Assembly: GCA_013076295.1 (NCBI GenBank)
Contig: RQOL01000524.1
Span: 310,001-374,000, forward strand
Reading direction: 5' to 3'
Source: Sanderia malayensis
Lineage: Eukaryota > Cnidaria > Scyphozoa > Semaeostomeae > Pelagiidae
DNA: 64,000 nucleotides
Made by a program: the position numbers and the translations under genes. Of this stretch, positions 1 to 15,400 are shown one piece after another; position 1 is the stretch's first letter; every line of letters begins with the position of its first letter. The notes under the pieces were generated by a model, which was not told where the DNA came from, did no database searches, and saw nothing but the letters and a program-made list of their open reading frames with translations.

Positions 1-3000
1 ATGAATGTTAATATTACTCAAAAAAGTAACTAAATGTGTATAACAATTTGTTTTCGCTGAATTGACATGAATCATGCGCAAATTGTGGGATGAATCCTAA
101 TTTTGATTAGTGTAAGTTGCGGGAATAAAAGTTGATTTTTATTGGTGTAAATTGTGGGAATGAAAGTTATCTTTATTATTGTAAATTGTGGGAATGAATG
201 TTAATACTACTGAAAAGAAAACTAAAAGAGTATAACAATTTGCTTTCGCTGAATTGACGTGGATTCATGCGCAAATTGTGGGAATGAATATAATTTTGAT
301 TAGTGTAAGTTGCGGGAATAAAAGTTGATTTTTATTGGTGTAAATTGTTGGAATAAATGTTCATATAACTGAAAAAAGTAACTAAAAGTGTATAACAATT
401 TGTTTTCGCTGATTTGACGTGGAATCATTCTCAAATTGTTGGAATGAATTTAATTTTGATTAGTGTAAGTTGCGGAAATAAAAGTTAATTTTTATTGCTA
501 TAAATTGTGGGAATGAATGTTATCTTATTAGTGTAATTAGTGGAATGAATGATAATATTGCTCAAAATATAACTAAAAAGTGTATAACAATTTGTTTTCG
601 CTGAATGACATAAAATCATGCGCAAATTGTGGAATGAATCTTAATTTTGATTAGTGTAAGTTTCGGGAAAAAATGTTAATTTTTCTTGGTATAAATTGTG
701 GGAATGAATGTCAATATAACTGGAACAAGTAACTAAGTGTATAACAATTTGTTCTCGCTGAATTGACATGGAATCATGCGCAAATTGTGGGAATGAATCC
801 TAATTTTGATTAGTGTAAGTTTCGGGAAAAAAACTTAATTTTCCTTGGTATAATTGTGGGAGTGAATGTTATCTTTATTAGTGTAAATTGTGGGAAGGAA
901 TGTTAATATTACTGAAAAAAGTAACTATAATGTATAACAATTTGTTCTGGCTAAATTGACGGGGAATCATGCGCAAATTGTTGGAATGAATGTTAATTTT
1001 GATTTGTGTAAGTTGCGGGAATAAAAGTTAATTTTATTGGTGTAAATTGTGGGAATGAATGTTAATATAACTGAAAAAAGTAACTAAAAGTGTATAGCAA
1101 TTTGTTGTGGCTGAATTGACGTGGAATCCTGCGCAATTTGTTGGAATGAATTTAAATAAATTGTAGGAATGAATGTTAATATTACTCAAAAAGTAACTAA
1201 ATGTGTATAACAATTTGTTTTCGCTGAATTGACATGAATCATGCGCAATTTGTGGGATGAATCCTAATTTTGATTAGTGTAAGTTGCGGGAATAAAAGTA
1301 GATTTTTATTGGTGTAAATTGTGGGAATGATAGGTAAATTTTATTAGTGTAAATTGTGGAATTAGTGTTATCATTTATTAGTGTAAATTGTGGGAATGAA
1401 TGTTAATATTACTGAAAAGTAACTAAAAGAGTATAACAATTTGCTTTCGCTGAATTGACGTGGAATCATGCGCAAACTGTGGGAATGAATCTTAATTTTG
1501 ATTAGTGTAAGTTTCGGGAAAAAAAGTTAATTTTTATTGGTATAAATTGTGGGAATGAATGTTATCTTTATTATTGTAAATTGTGGGAATGAATGTTAAT
1601 ATTACTGAAAAGAAAACTAAAAGAGTATAACAATTTGCTTTCGCTGAATTGACGTGGAATCATGCGCAAAATGTTTAAATGAATCCTAATTTTGATTAGT
1701 GTAAGTTTCGGGAAAAAAAGTTAAGTTTTCTTGGTATAAATTGTGGGAGTGAATGTTGTCTTTTATTAGTGTAAATTGTGGGAAGGAATGTTAATATTAC
1801 TGCAAAAAGTAACTATAATGTATAACAATTTGTTCTGGCTGAATTGACGTGGAATCATGCGCAAATTGTGGAATGAATGTTAATTTTGATTAGTGTAAGT
1901 TGCGGGAATAAAAGTTGATTTTTATTGGTGTAAATTGTTGGAATAAATGTTCATATAACTGAAAAAGTAACTAAAAGTGTATAACAATTTGTTCTCGCTG
2001 ATTTGACGTGGAATCATGCTCAAATTGTTGGAATGAATTTAATTTTGATTAGTGTAAGTTGCGGAAATAAAAGTTAATTTTTATTGCTATAAATTGTGGG
2101 AATGAATGTTATCTTTATTAGTGTAATTAGTGGGAATGAATGATAATATTACTCAAAAATATAACTAAAAGTGTATAACAATTTGTTTTCGCTGAATTGA
2201 CATGGAATCATGCGCAAATTGTGGGAATAAATCCTAGTTTTGATTAGTGTAAGTTGCGGGAATAAAAGTAGATTTTTATTGGTGTAAATTGTGGGAATGA
2301 TAGGTAAATTTTATTAGTGTAAATTGTGGGAATTAGTGTTATCATTTATTAGTGTAAATTGTGGGAATGAATGTTAATATTACTGAAAAAGTAACTAAAA
2401 GAGTATAACAATTTGCTTTCGCTGAATTGACGTGGAATCATGCGCAAACTGTGGGAATGAATCTTAATTTTGATTAGTGTAAGTTTCGGGAAAAAAAGTT
2501 AATTTTTATTGGTATAAATTGTGGGAATGAATGTTATCTTTATTATTGTAAATTGTGGGAATGAATGTTAATATTACTGAAAAGAAAACTAAAAGAGTAT
2601 AACAATTTGCTTTCGCTGAATTGACGTGGAATCATGCGCAAATGTTTAAATGAATCCTAATTTTGATTAGTGTAAGTAAGTAAGTTTTATTGGTATAAAT
2701 TGTGGGAATGAATGTTATCTTTATTATTGTAAATTGTGGGAATGAATGTTAATATTACTGAAAAGAAAACTAAAAGAGTATAACAATTTGCTTTCGCTGA
2801 ATTGACGTGGAATCATGCGCAAAATGTTTAAATGAATCCTAATTTTGATTAGTGCAAGTTTCGGGAAAAAAAGTTGATTTTTATTGGTGTAAATTGTGGG
2901 AGGGAAAATTAATTTTTATTGGTGTAAATTGTGGGAATGAGTGTTATCTTCTATTAGTGTAAATAGTAGGAAGGAATGTTAATATTACTGAAAAAAGTAA

Positions 3001-6000
3001 CTAATAGTGTATAACAATTTGTTCTCCCTGAAAATGACATCGAATCATGCGCAAATTGTGGGAATGAATCCTAATCTTGCTTAGTGTAAGTTGCGGGAAT
3101 AAAAATTAATTTTTATTGGTGCAAATTGTGGGAATGAATGTTAATATAACTGAAACAAGCAACTAGAAGTTTATAACAATTTGTTTTCGCTGAATCGACG
3201 TGGTGTCATGCGCAAATTGTGGGAGTGAATGTTATTTTTGATTAGTGTAAGTTGCGGGAATAAAAGTTGATTTTTATTCCTGTAAATTGTGGGAACGAAA
3301 GTTAATTTTTATTAGTGTAAATTGTGGGAATGAGTGTTATCTTTTATTATTGTACATTGTGGGAATGAAAGTTAACATAACTGAAAAAAGTAACTAAAAG
3401 TGTATAGCAATTTGTTGTGGCTGAATTGACGTGGAATCCTGCGCAATTTGTTGGAATGAATCTAAATAAATTGTAGGAATGAATGTTAATATTACTCAAA
3501 AAAGTAACTAAATGTGTAGAACAATTTGTTTTCGCTGAATTGACATGAATCTTGCGCAAATTGTGAGGATGAATCCTAATTTGATTAGTGTAAATTGCGG
3601 GAAAAAAAGTTGATTTTTATTGGTGTAAATTGAGGAATGATAGGTAAATTTTATTAGTGTAAATTGTGGGAATGAGTGTTATCTTTTATTAGTGTAAATT
3701 GTGGGAATGAATGTTAATGTTACTGAAAAAGTAACTAAAAGTGTATAACAATTTGTTCTCGCTGAATTGACGTGGAATCATGCGCAAACTGTGGGAATGA
3801 ATCCTAATTTTGATTAGTGTAAATTTCGGGAAAAAAAGTTAATTTTCATTGGTATAAATTGTGGGAATGAATGTTATTGTAAATTGTGGGAATGAATGTT
3901 AATATTACTGAAGGAAGTAACTAATAGTGTATAACAATTTGTTCTCCCTGAAAATGACATCGAATCATGCGCAAATTGTGGGAATGAATGTTAATTTTGA
4001 TTAATGTAAGTTGCGGGAATAAAACTTGATTTTTATTGGTGTAAATTGTGGGAGGGAAAATTAATTTTTATTCGGGTAAATTGTGGGAATGAGTGTTATC
4101 TTTTATTTGTGTAAATTGTGCGAATGAAGGTTAATATTACTGAAAAAGTAACTAAAAGAGTATAACAAATTTGCTTTCGCTGAATTGACGTGAAAACATG
4201 CGCAATTTGTGGGAATGAATACTAATTCTGATTAGTGTAAGTTGCGGGAATGAAAGTTAATTTTATTAGTGTAAATGGTGGGAGTGAATGTTGTCTTTTA
4301 TTAGTGTAAATTGTGGGAATGAATGTTAATATTACCGAAAAAGTAACTAAAAGTGTATAACAATTTGTTCTGGCTGCATTGACGTGGAAACATGCGCAAA
4401 TTTTGGGAATGAATACTAATTTTGATTAGTGTAAGTTGCGGGAATAAAAGTTAATTTTGATTAGTGTAAGTTGCGGGAATAAAAGTAAATTTTCATTAGT
4501 GTAAATTGCGGGAATAAAAGTTAATTTTTATTAGTGTAAATGGTGGGAATGTATGTTAATATAACTGAAAAAAGTAGCTAAAAGTGTTATAACAATTTGA
4601 TCTCGCTGAATTGACATGGAATCATGCGCAAATTGTGGGAATAAATGTTAATTTTGATTAATGTAAGTTGCGGGAAAAAAGTTGATTTTTATTGGTGTAA
4701 ATTGCGGGAATGATAGGTAAAATTTATTAGTGTAAATTGTGGGAATTAGTGTTATCTTTTATTAGTGTAAATTGTGGGAATGAATGTTAATATTACCGAA
4801 AAAGTAACTAAAAGAGTATAACAATTGGCTTTCGCTGAATTGACGTGGAATCATGCGCAAACTGTGGGAATGAATCCTAATTTTGATTAGTGTAAATTTC
4901 GGGAAAAAAAGTTAATTTTCATTGGTATAAATTGTGGGAATGAATGTTATTGTAAATTGTGGGAATGAATGTTAATATTACTGAAGGAAGTAACTAATAG
5001 TGTATAACAATTTGTTCTCACTGAATTGACGTGGAATCATGCGCAATTTGTGGGAATGAATGTTAATTTTGATTAGAGTAAGTTGCGGGAAAAAATGTTA
5101 ATATTACTGAAAAAAGTAACTAAAGGAGTATAACAATTTGTTTTTGCTGAGTTGACGTGGAATCTTGCGCAAATTGTGGGAATGAATACTAATTTTAATT
5201 AGTGTAAGTTGCGGAAATAAAAGTTAATTTTTATTGGTGTAAATTGTGGGAATGAGTGTAATTTTTTATTAGTGTAAATTGTGGGAATGAATGTTAATTT
5301 TACTGAAAAAAGTAACTAAAAGTGCATAACAATTTGTTCTCGCTGAATTGACATGGAATCATGCGCAAATTGTGGGAATGAATTTTAATTTTGATTAGTG
5401 TAAGTTGCAGGAAAAAAGTTGATTTTTATTGGTGTAAATTGCGGGAATGAGTGTAATTTTTTATTAGTGTAAATTGTGGGAATGAATGTTAATTTTATTG
5501 AAAAAAGTAACTAAAAGTGCATAACAATTTGTTCTCGCTGAATTGACATGGAATCATGCGCAAATTGTGGGAATGAATGTTAATTTTGATTAGTGTAAGT
5601 TGCGGGAAAAAAGTTGATTTTTATTGGTGTAAATTGCGGGAATGATAGGTAAAATTTATTAGTGTAAATTGTGGGAATTAGTGTTATCTTTTATTAGTGT
5701 AAATTGTGGGAATGAATGTTAATATTACCGAAAAAGTAACTAAAAGATTATAACAATTGGCTTTCGCTGAATTGACGTGGAATCATGCGCAAACTGTGGG
5801 AATGAATCCTAATTTTGATTAGTGTAAATTTCGGGAAAAAAAGTTAATTTTCATTGGTATAAATTGTGGGAATGAATGTTATTGTAAATTGTGGGAATGA
5901 ATGTTAATATTACTGCAAGAAGTAACTAATAGTGTATAACAATTTGTTCTCCCTGAAAATGACATCGAATCATGCGCAAATTGTGGGAATGAATCCTGAA

Positions 6001-9000
6001 ATTTATTAGTGTAAGTTGCGGGAAAAAAAGTTAATTTTCATTGGTATAAATTGTGGGAATGAATGTTATTGTAAATTGTGGGAATGAATGTTAATATTAC
6101 TAAAAGAAGTAACTAAAAGTGCATAACAATTTTTTCTCGCTGAATTGACATGGAATCATGCGCAAATTGTCGGAATGAATCCTGAAATTTATTCGTGTAA
6201 GTTGCGGGAATAAAAGTTAATTTTTATTGGTGTAAATTATGGGAATGAATGTTATTATAACTGAAAAAAGTATCTAAATGTGTATAACAATTTTTCTTCG
6301 CTGAATTGACGTGGAATCATGCGCAATTTGTGGAATGAATGTTAATTTTGATTAGTGTAAGTTGCGGGAAAAAAAGTTGATTTTTATTGGTGTAAATTGC
6401 GGGAATGATAGGTAAATTTTATTAGTGTAAATTGTGGGAATTAGTGTTATCTTTTATTAGTATAAATTGTGGGAATGAATGTTAATATTACTGAAAAAGT
6501 AACTAAAAGAGTATAACAATTTGTTTTCGCTGAATTGACGTGGAATCTTGCGCAAATTGTGGGAATGAATACTAATTTTAATTAGTGTAAGTTGCGGAAA
6601 TAAAAGTTAATTTTTATTGGTGTAAATTGTGGGAATGAGTGTAATTTTTTATTAGTGTAAATTGTGGGAATGAATGTTAATTTTACTGAAAAAGTAACTA
6701 AAAGTGCATAACAATTTGTTCTCGCTGAATTGACATGGAATCATGCGCAAATTGTGGGAATGAATGTTAATTTGATTAGTGTAAGTTGCGGGAAAAAAGT
6801 TGATTTTTATTGGTGTAAATTGCGGGAATGAGTGTAATTTTTTATTAGTGTAAATTGTGGGAATGAATGTTAATGTTACTGAAAAAGTAACTAAAAGTGT
6901 ATAACAATTTGTTCTCACTGAATTGACGTGGAATCATGCGCAATTTGTGGGAATGAATGTTAATTTTGATTAGAGTAAGTTGCGGGAAAAAATGTTAATA
7001 TTACTGAAAAAAGTAACTAAAAGAGTATAACAATTTGTTTTCGCTGAATTGACGTGGAATCTTGCGCAAATTGTGGGAATGAATACTAATTTTAATTAGT
7101 GTAAGTTGCGGAAATAAAAGTTAATTTTTATTGGTGTAAATTGTGGGAATGAGTGTAATTTTTTATTAGTGTAAATTGTGGGAATGAATGTTAATTTTAC
7201 TGAAAAAAGTAACTAAAAGTGCATAACAATTTGTTCTCGCTGAATTGACATGGAATCATGCGCAAATTGTGGGAATGAATGTTAATTTTGATTAGTGTAA
7301 GTTGCGGGAAAAAAGTTGATTTTTATTGGTGTAAATTGCGGGAATGAGTGTAATTTTTTATTAGTGTAAATTGTGGGAATTAGTGTTATCTTTTATTAGT
7401 GTAAATTGTGGGAATGAATGTTAATATTACCGAAAAAGTAACTAAAAGAGTATAACAATTGGCTTTCGCTGAATTGACGTGGAATCATGCGCAAACTGTG
7501 GTAATGAATCCTAATTTTGATTAGTGTAAATTTCGGGAAAAAAAGTTAATTTTCATTGGTATAAATTGTGGGAATGAATGTTATTGTAAATTGTGGGAAT
7601 GAATGCTAATATTACTGAAAGAAGTAACTAATAGTGTATAACAATTTGTTCTCCCTGAAAATGACATCGAATCATGCGCAAATTTTGGGAATGAATCCTG
7701 AAATTTATTAGTGTAAGTTGCGGGAAAAAAAGTTAATTTTCATTGGTATAAATTGTGGGAATGAATGTTATTGTAAATTGTGGGAATGAATGTTAATATT
7801 ACTGAAAGAAGTAACTAAAAGTGCATAACAATTTGTTCTCGCTGAATTAGCATGGAATCATGCGCAAATTGTGGGAATGAATCCTGAAATTTATTAGTGT
7901 AAGTTGCGGGAAAAAAAGTTAATTTTCATTGGTATAAATTGTGGGAATGAATGTTATTGTAAATTATGGGAATGAATGTTATTATAACTGAAAAAAGTAT
8001 CTAAAAGTGTATAACAATTTTTCTTTGCTGAATTCACGTGGAATCATGCGCAATTTGTGGGAATGAATGTTAATTTTGATTAGTGTAAGTTGCGGGAAAA
8101 AAAGTTGATTTTTATTGGTGTAAATTGCGGGAATGATAGGTAAATTTTATTAGTGTAAATTGTGGGAATTAGTGTTATCTTTTATTAGTATAAATTGTGG
8201 GAATGAATGTTAATATTACTGAAAAAGTAACAAAAAGAGTATAACAATTTGCTTTCGCTGAATTGACGTGGAATCATGCGCAAACTGTGGGAATGAATCC
8301 TAATTTTGATTAGTGTAAATTTCGGGAAAAAAAGTTAATTTTCATTGGTATAAATTGTGGAATGAATGTTATTGTAAATTGTGGGAATGAATGTTAATAT
8401 TACTGAAAGAAGTAACTAAAGGTGTATAGCAATTTTTTCTCACTGAATTGACGTGGAATCATGCGCAAACTGTGGGAATGAATCCTAATTTTGATTAGTG
8501 TAAGTTGCGGGAATTAGTGTTATCTTTATTAGTGTAAATTGTGGGAATGAATGTTAATATTACTGAAAAAAGTAACTATAATGTATAACAATTTGTTCTG
8601 GCTGAATTTACGTGGAATCGTGCGCAAATTGTGGGAATAAATCCTAATTTTGATTAGTGTAAGTTGCGGGAATAAAAGTTAGTTTTTAATAGTGTAAATT
8701 GTGGAAATGCATGTTTATATGACTGAAAAAGGTAACTAAAAGTGTATAACAATTTGTTTTCGCTGAATTGCTGGGAATCATGCGCAAATTGTGGGAATGA
8801 ATGTTAATTTTGATTAGTGTAAGTTGCGGAATAAAAGGTGATTTTTATTGGTGTAAATTGTGGGAGGGAAAATTAATTTTTATTGGCGTAAATTGTGGGA
8901 ATGAGTGTTATCTTCTATTAGTGTAAATAGTGGGAAGGAATGTTAATATTACTGAAAAAAGTAACTAAAAGTGTATAACAATTTGTTCTCCCTGAAAATG

Positions 9001-9441
9001 ACATCGAATCATGCGCAAATTGTGGGAATGAATCCTAATCTTGCTTAGTGTAAGTTGCGGGAATAAAAATTAATTTTTATTGGTGCAAATTGTGGAATGA
9101 ATGTTAATATAACTGAAACAAGCAACTAGAAGTTTATAACAATTTGTTTTCGCTGAATCGACGTGGTGTCATGCGCAAATTGTGGGAGTGAATGTTATTT
9201 TTGATTAGTGTAAGTTGCGGGAATAAAAGTTGATTTTTATTCCTGTAAATTGTGGCAACGAAAGTTAATTTTTATTAGTGTAAATTGTGGGAATGAGTGT
9301 TATCTTTTATTATTGTACATTGTGGGAATGAAAGTTAACATAACTGAAAAAAGTAACTAAAAGTGTATAGCAATTTGTTGTGGCTGACTTAACGTGGAAT
9401 CCTGCGCAATTTGTTGGAATGAATCTAAATAAATTGTAGGA
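1..9441. repeat. Higher-order repeat unit, copy 1 (~9.4 kb)
   Basis: Position 1 corresponds to position 9442 and to 18740, and the order of distinctive monomers is the same in each copy. Markers include the CAAGCAACTAGAAG variant near 3155 and 9120, the block CTCCCTGAAAATGACATCG, and an AAGTAAGTAAG run near 2675. The window opens inside the array, so the true unit boundary is unknown. The unit contains its own internal duplication: about 2890-3560 resembles about 8850-9530. This copy carries many one-base contractions compared with copy 2. Confidence 0.85.
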
Positions 9442-12400
9442 ATGAATGTTAATATTACTCAAAAAAGTAACTAAATGTGTATAACAATTTGTTTTCGCTG
9501 AATTGACATGAATCATGCGCAAATTGTGGGGATGAATCCTAATTTTGATTAGTGTAAGTTGCGGGAATAAAAGTTGATTTTTATTGGTGTAAATTGTGGG
9601 AATGAAAGTTATCTTTATTATTGTAAATTGTGGAATGAATGTTAATACTACTGAAAAGAAAACTAAAAGAGTATAACAATTTGCTTTCGCTGAATTGACG
9701 TGGATTCATGCGCAAATTGTGGGAATGAATATTAATTTTGATTAGTGTAAGTTGCGGGAATAAAAGTTGATTTTTATTGGTGTAAATTGTTGGAATAAAT
9801 GTTCATATAACTGAAAAAAGTAACTAAAAGTGTATAACAATTTGTTTTCGCTGATTTGACGTGGAATCATTCTCAAATTGTTGGAATGAATTTAATTTTG
9901 ATTAGTGTAAGTTGCGGAAATAAAAGTTAATTTTTATTGCTATAAATTGTGGGAATGAATGTTATCTTTATTAGTGTAATTAGTGGGAATGAATGATAAT
10001 ATTGCTCAAAATATAACTAAAAGTGTATAACAATTTGTTTTCGCTGAATTGACATAAAATCATGCGCAAATTGTGGGAATGAATCTTAATTTTGATTAGT
10101 GTAAGTTTCGGGAAAAAATGTTAATTTTCTTGGTATAAATTGTGGGAATGAATGTCAATATAACTGGAACAAGTAACTAAAGTGTATAACAATTTGTTCT
10201 CGCTGAATTGACATGGAATCATGCGCAAATTGTGGGAATGAATCCTAATTTTGATTAGTGTAAGTTTCGGGAAAAAAACTTAATTTTCCTTGGTATAAAT
10301 TGTGGGAGTGAATGTTATCTTTTATTAGTGTAAATTGTGGGAAGGAATGTTAATATTACTGAAAAAAGTAACTATAATGTATAACAATTTGTTCTGGCTA
10401 AATTGACGGGGAATCATGCGCAAATTGTTGGAATGAATGTTAATTTTGATTTGTGTAAGTTGCGGGAATAAAAGTTAATTTTTATTGGTGTAAATTGTGG
10501 GAATGAATGTTAATATAACTGAAAAAAGTAACTAAAAGTGTATAGCAATTTGTTGTGGCTGAATTGACGTGGAATCCTGCGCAATTTGTTGGAATGAATT
10601 TAAATAAATTGTAGGAATGAATGTTAATATTACTCAAAAAGTAACTAAATGTGTATAACAATTTGTTTTCGCTGAATTGACATGAATCATGCGCAATTTG
10701 TGGGGATGAATCCTAATTTTGATTAGTGTAAGTTGCGGGAATAAAAGTAGATTTTTATTGGTGTAAATTGTGGGAATGATAGGTAAATTTTATTAGTGTA
10801 AATTGTGGGAATTAGTGTTATCATTTATTAGTGTAAATTGTGGGAATGAATGTTAATATTACTGAAAAAGTAACTAAAAGAGTATAACAATTTGCTTTCG
10901 CTGAATTGACGTGGAATCATGCGCAAACTGTGGGAATGAATCTTAATTTTGATTAGTGTAAGTTTCGGGAAAAAAAGTTAATTTTTATTGGTATAAATTG
11001 TGGGAATGAATGTTATCTTTATTATTGTAAATTGTGGGAATGAATGTTAATATTACTGAAAAGAAAACTAAAAGAGTATAACAATTTGCTTTCGCTGAAT
11101 TGACGTGGAATCATGCGCAAAATGTTTAAATGAATCCTAATTTTGATTAGTGTAAGTTTCGGGAAAAAAAGTTAAGTTTTCTTGGTATAAATTGTGGGAG
11201 TGAATGTTGTCTTTTATTAGTGTAAATTGTGGGAAGGAATGTTAATATTACTGCAAAAAGTAACTATAATGTATAACAATTTGTTCTGGCTGAATTGACG
11301 TGGAATCATGCGCAAATTGTGGGAATGAATGTTAATTTTGATTAGTGTAAGTTGCGGGAATAAAAGTTGATTTTTATTGGTGTAAATTGTTGGAATAAAT
11401 GTTCATATAACTGAAAAAAGTAACTAAAAGTGTATAACAATTTGTTCTCGCTGATTTGACGTGGAATCATGCTCAAATTGTTGGAATGAATTTAATTTTG
11501 ATTAGTGTAAGTTGCGGAAATAAAAGTTAATTTTTATTGCTATAAATTGTGGGAATGAATGTTATCTTTATTAGTGTAATTAGTGGGAATGAATGATAAT
11601 ATTACTCAAAAATATAACTAAAAGTGTATAACAATTTGTTTTCGCTGAATTGACATGGAATCATGCGCAAATTGTGGGAATAAATCCTAGTTTTGATTAG
11701 TGTAAGTTGCGGGAATAAAAGTAGATTTTTATTGGTGTAAATTGTGGAATGATAGGTAAATTTTATTAGTGTAAATTGTGGGAATTAGTGTTATCATTTA
11801 TTAGTGTAAATTGTGGGAATGAATGTTAATATTACTGAAAAAGTAACTAAAAGAGTATAACAATTTGCTTTCGCTGAATTGACGTGGAATCATGCGCAAA
11901 CTGTGGGAATGAATCTTAATTTTGATTAGTGTAAGTTTCGGGAAAAAAAGTTAATTTTTATTGGTATAAATTGTGGGAATGAATGTTATCTTTATTATTG
12001 TAAATTGTGGGAATGAATGTTAATATTACTGAAAAGAAAACTAAAAGAGTATAACAATTTGCTTTCGCTGAATTGACGTGGAATCATGCGCAAAATGTTT
12101 AAATGAATCCTAATTTTGATTAGTGTAAGTAAGTAAGTTTTATTGGTATAAATTGTGGGAATGAATGTTATCTTTATTATTGTAAATTGTGGGAATGAAT
12201 GTTAATATTACTGAAAAGAAAACTAAAAGAGTATAACAATTTGCTTTCGCTGAATTGACGTGGAATCATGCGCAAAATGTTTAAATGAATCCTAATTTTG
12301 ATTAGTGCAAGTTTCGGGAAAAAAAGTTGATTTTTATTGGTGTAAATTGTGGGAGGGAAAATTAATTTTTATTGGTGTAAATTGTGGGAATGAGTGTTAT

Positions 12401-15400
12401 CTTCTATTAGTGTAAATAGTAGGAAGGAATGTTAATATTACTGAAAAAAGTAACTAATAGTGTATAACAATTTGTTCTCCCTGAAAATGACATCGAATCA
12501 TGCGCAAATTGTGGGAATGAATCCTAATCTTGCTTAGTGTAAGTTGCGGGAATAAAAATTAATTTTTATTGGTGCAAATTGTGGGAATGAATGTTAATAT
12601 AACTGAAACAAGCAACTAGAAGTTTATAACAATTTGTTTTCGCTGAATCGACGTGGTGTCATGCGCAAATTGTGGGAGTGAATGTTATTTTTGATTAGTG
12701 TAAGTTGCGGGAATAAAAGTTGATTTTTATTCCTGTAAATTGTGGAACGAAAGTTAATTTTTATTAGTGTAAATTGTGGGAATGAGTGTTATCTTTTATT
12801 ATTGTACATTGTGGGAATGAAAGTTAACATAACTGAAAAAAGTAACTAAAAGTGTATAGCAATTTGTTGTGGCTGAATTGACGTGGAATCCTGCGCAATT
12901 TGTTGGAATGAATCTAAATAAATTGTAGGAATGAATGTTAATATTACTCAAAAAAGTAACTAAATGTGTAGAACAATTTGTTTTCGCTGAATTGACATGA
13001 ATCTTGCGCAAATTGTGAGGATGAATCCTAATTTTGATTAGTGTAAATTGCGGGAAAAAAAGTTGATTTTTATTGGTGTAAATTGAGGGAATGATAGGTA
13101 AATTTTATTAGTGTAAATTGTGGGAATGAGTGTTATCTTTTATTAGTGTAAATTGTGGGAATGAATGTTAATGTTACTGAAAAAGTAACTAAAAGTGTAT
13201 AACAATTTGTTCTCGCTGAATTGACGTGGAATCATGCGCAAACTGTGGGAATGAATCCTAATTTTGATTAGTGTAAATTTCGGGAAAAAAAGTTAATTTT
13301 CATTGGTATAAATTGTGGGAATGAATGTTATTGTAAATTGTGGGAATGAATGTTAATATTACTGAAGGAAGTAACTAATAGTGTATAACAATTTGTTCTC
13401 CCTGAAAATGACATCGAATCATGCGCAAATTGTGGGAATGAATGTTAATTTTGATTAATGTAAGTTGCGGGAATAAAACTTGATTTTTATTGGTGTAAAT
13501 TGTGGGAGGGAAAATTAATTTTTATTCGGGTAAATTGTGGGAATGAGTGTTATCTTTTATTTGTGTAAATTGTGCGAATGAAGGTTAATATTACTGAAAA
13601 AGTAACTAAAAGAGTATAACAAATTTGCTTTCGCTGAATTGACGTGAAAACATGCGCAATTTGTGGGAATGAATACTAATTCTGATTAGTGTAAGTTGCG
13701 GGAATGAAAGTTAATTTTTATTAGTGTAAATGGTGGGAGTGAATGTTGTCTTTTATTAGTGTAAATTGTGGGAATGAATGTTAATATTACCGAAAAAGTA
13801 ACTAAAAGTGTATAACAATTTGTTCTGGCTGCATTGACGTGGAAACATGCGCAAATTTTGGGAATGAATACTAATTTTGATTAGTGTAAGTTGCGGGAAT
13901 AAAAGTTAATTTTGATTAGTGTAAGTTGCGGGAATAAAAGTAAATTTTCATTAGTGTAAATTGCGGGAATAAAAGTTAATTTTTATTAGTGTAAATGGTG
14001 GGAATGTATGTTAATATAACTGAAAAAAGTAGCTAAAAGTGTATAACAATTTGATCTCGCTGAATTGACATGGAATCATGCGCAAATTGTGGGAATAAAT
14101 GTTAATTTTGATTAATGTAAGTTGCGGGAAAAAAGTTGATTTTTATTGGTGTAAATTGCGGGAATGATAGGTAAAATTTATTAGTGTAAATTGTGGAATT
14201 AGTGTTATCTTTTATTAGTGTAAATTGTGGGAATGAATGTTAATATTACCGAAAAAGTAACTAAAAGAGTATAACAATTGGCTTTCGCTGAATTGACGTG
14301 GAATCATGCGCAAACTGTGGGAATGAATCCTAATTTTGATTAGTGTAAATTTCGGGAAAAAAAGTTAATTTTCATTGGTATAAATTGTGGGAATGAATGT
14401 TATTGTAAATTGTGGGAATGAATGTTAATATTACTGAAGGAAGTAACTAATAGTGTATAACAATTTGTTCTCACTGAATTGACGTGGAATCATGCGCAAT
14501 TTGTGGGAATGAATGTTAATTTTGATTAGAGTAAGTTGCGGGAAAAAATGTTAATATTACTGAAAAAAGTAACTAAAGGAGTATAACAATTTGTTTTTGC
14601 TGAGTTGACGTGGAATCTTGCGCAAATTGTGGGAATGAATACTAATTTTAATTAGTGTAAGTTGCGGAAATAAAAGTTAATTTTTATTGGTGTAAATTGT
14701 GGGAATGAGTGTAATTTTTTATTAGTGTAAATTGTGGGAATGAATGTTAATTTTACTGAAAAAAGTAACTAAAAGTGCATAACAATTTGTTCTCGCTGAA
14801 TTGACATGGAATCATGCGCAAATTGTGGGAATGAATTTTAATTTTGATTAGTGTAAGTTGCGGGAAAAAAGTTGATTTTTATTGGTGTAAATTGCGGGAA
14901 TGAGTGTAATTTTTTATTAGTGTAAATTGTGGGAATGAATGTTAATTTTATTGAAAAAAGTAACTAAAAGTGCATAACAATTTGTTCTCGCTGAATTGAC
15001 ATGGAATCATGCGCAAATTGTGGGAATGAATGTTAATTTTGATTAGTGTAAGTTGCGGGAAAAAAGTTGATTTTTATTGGTGTAAATTGCGGGAATGATA
15101 GGTAAAATTTATTAGTGTAAATTGTGGGAATTAGTGTTATCTTTTATTAGTGTAAATTGTGGGAATGAATGTTAATATTACCGAAAAAGTAACTAAAAGA
15201 TTATAACAATTGGCTTTCGCTGAATTGACGTGGAATCATGCGCAAACTGTGGGAATGAATCCTAATTTTGATTAGTGTAAATTTCGGGAAAAAAAGTTAA
15301 TTTTCATTGGTATAAATTGTGGGAATGAATGTTATTGTAAATTGTGGGAATGAATGTTAATATTACTGCAAGAAGTAACTAATAGTGTATAACAATTTGT

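Noticed and set aside
3347..3559. Recurring ~70-codon minus-strand reading frames (3347, 9310, 12799, 18608, 19782, 22102, 34517 and similar) as a small gene family.
   Set aside because: They lie wholly inside satellite monomers and recur only because the repeat recurs. They change with every indel and resemble no protein.
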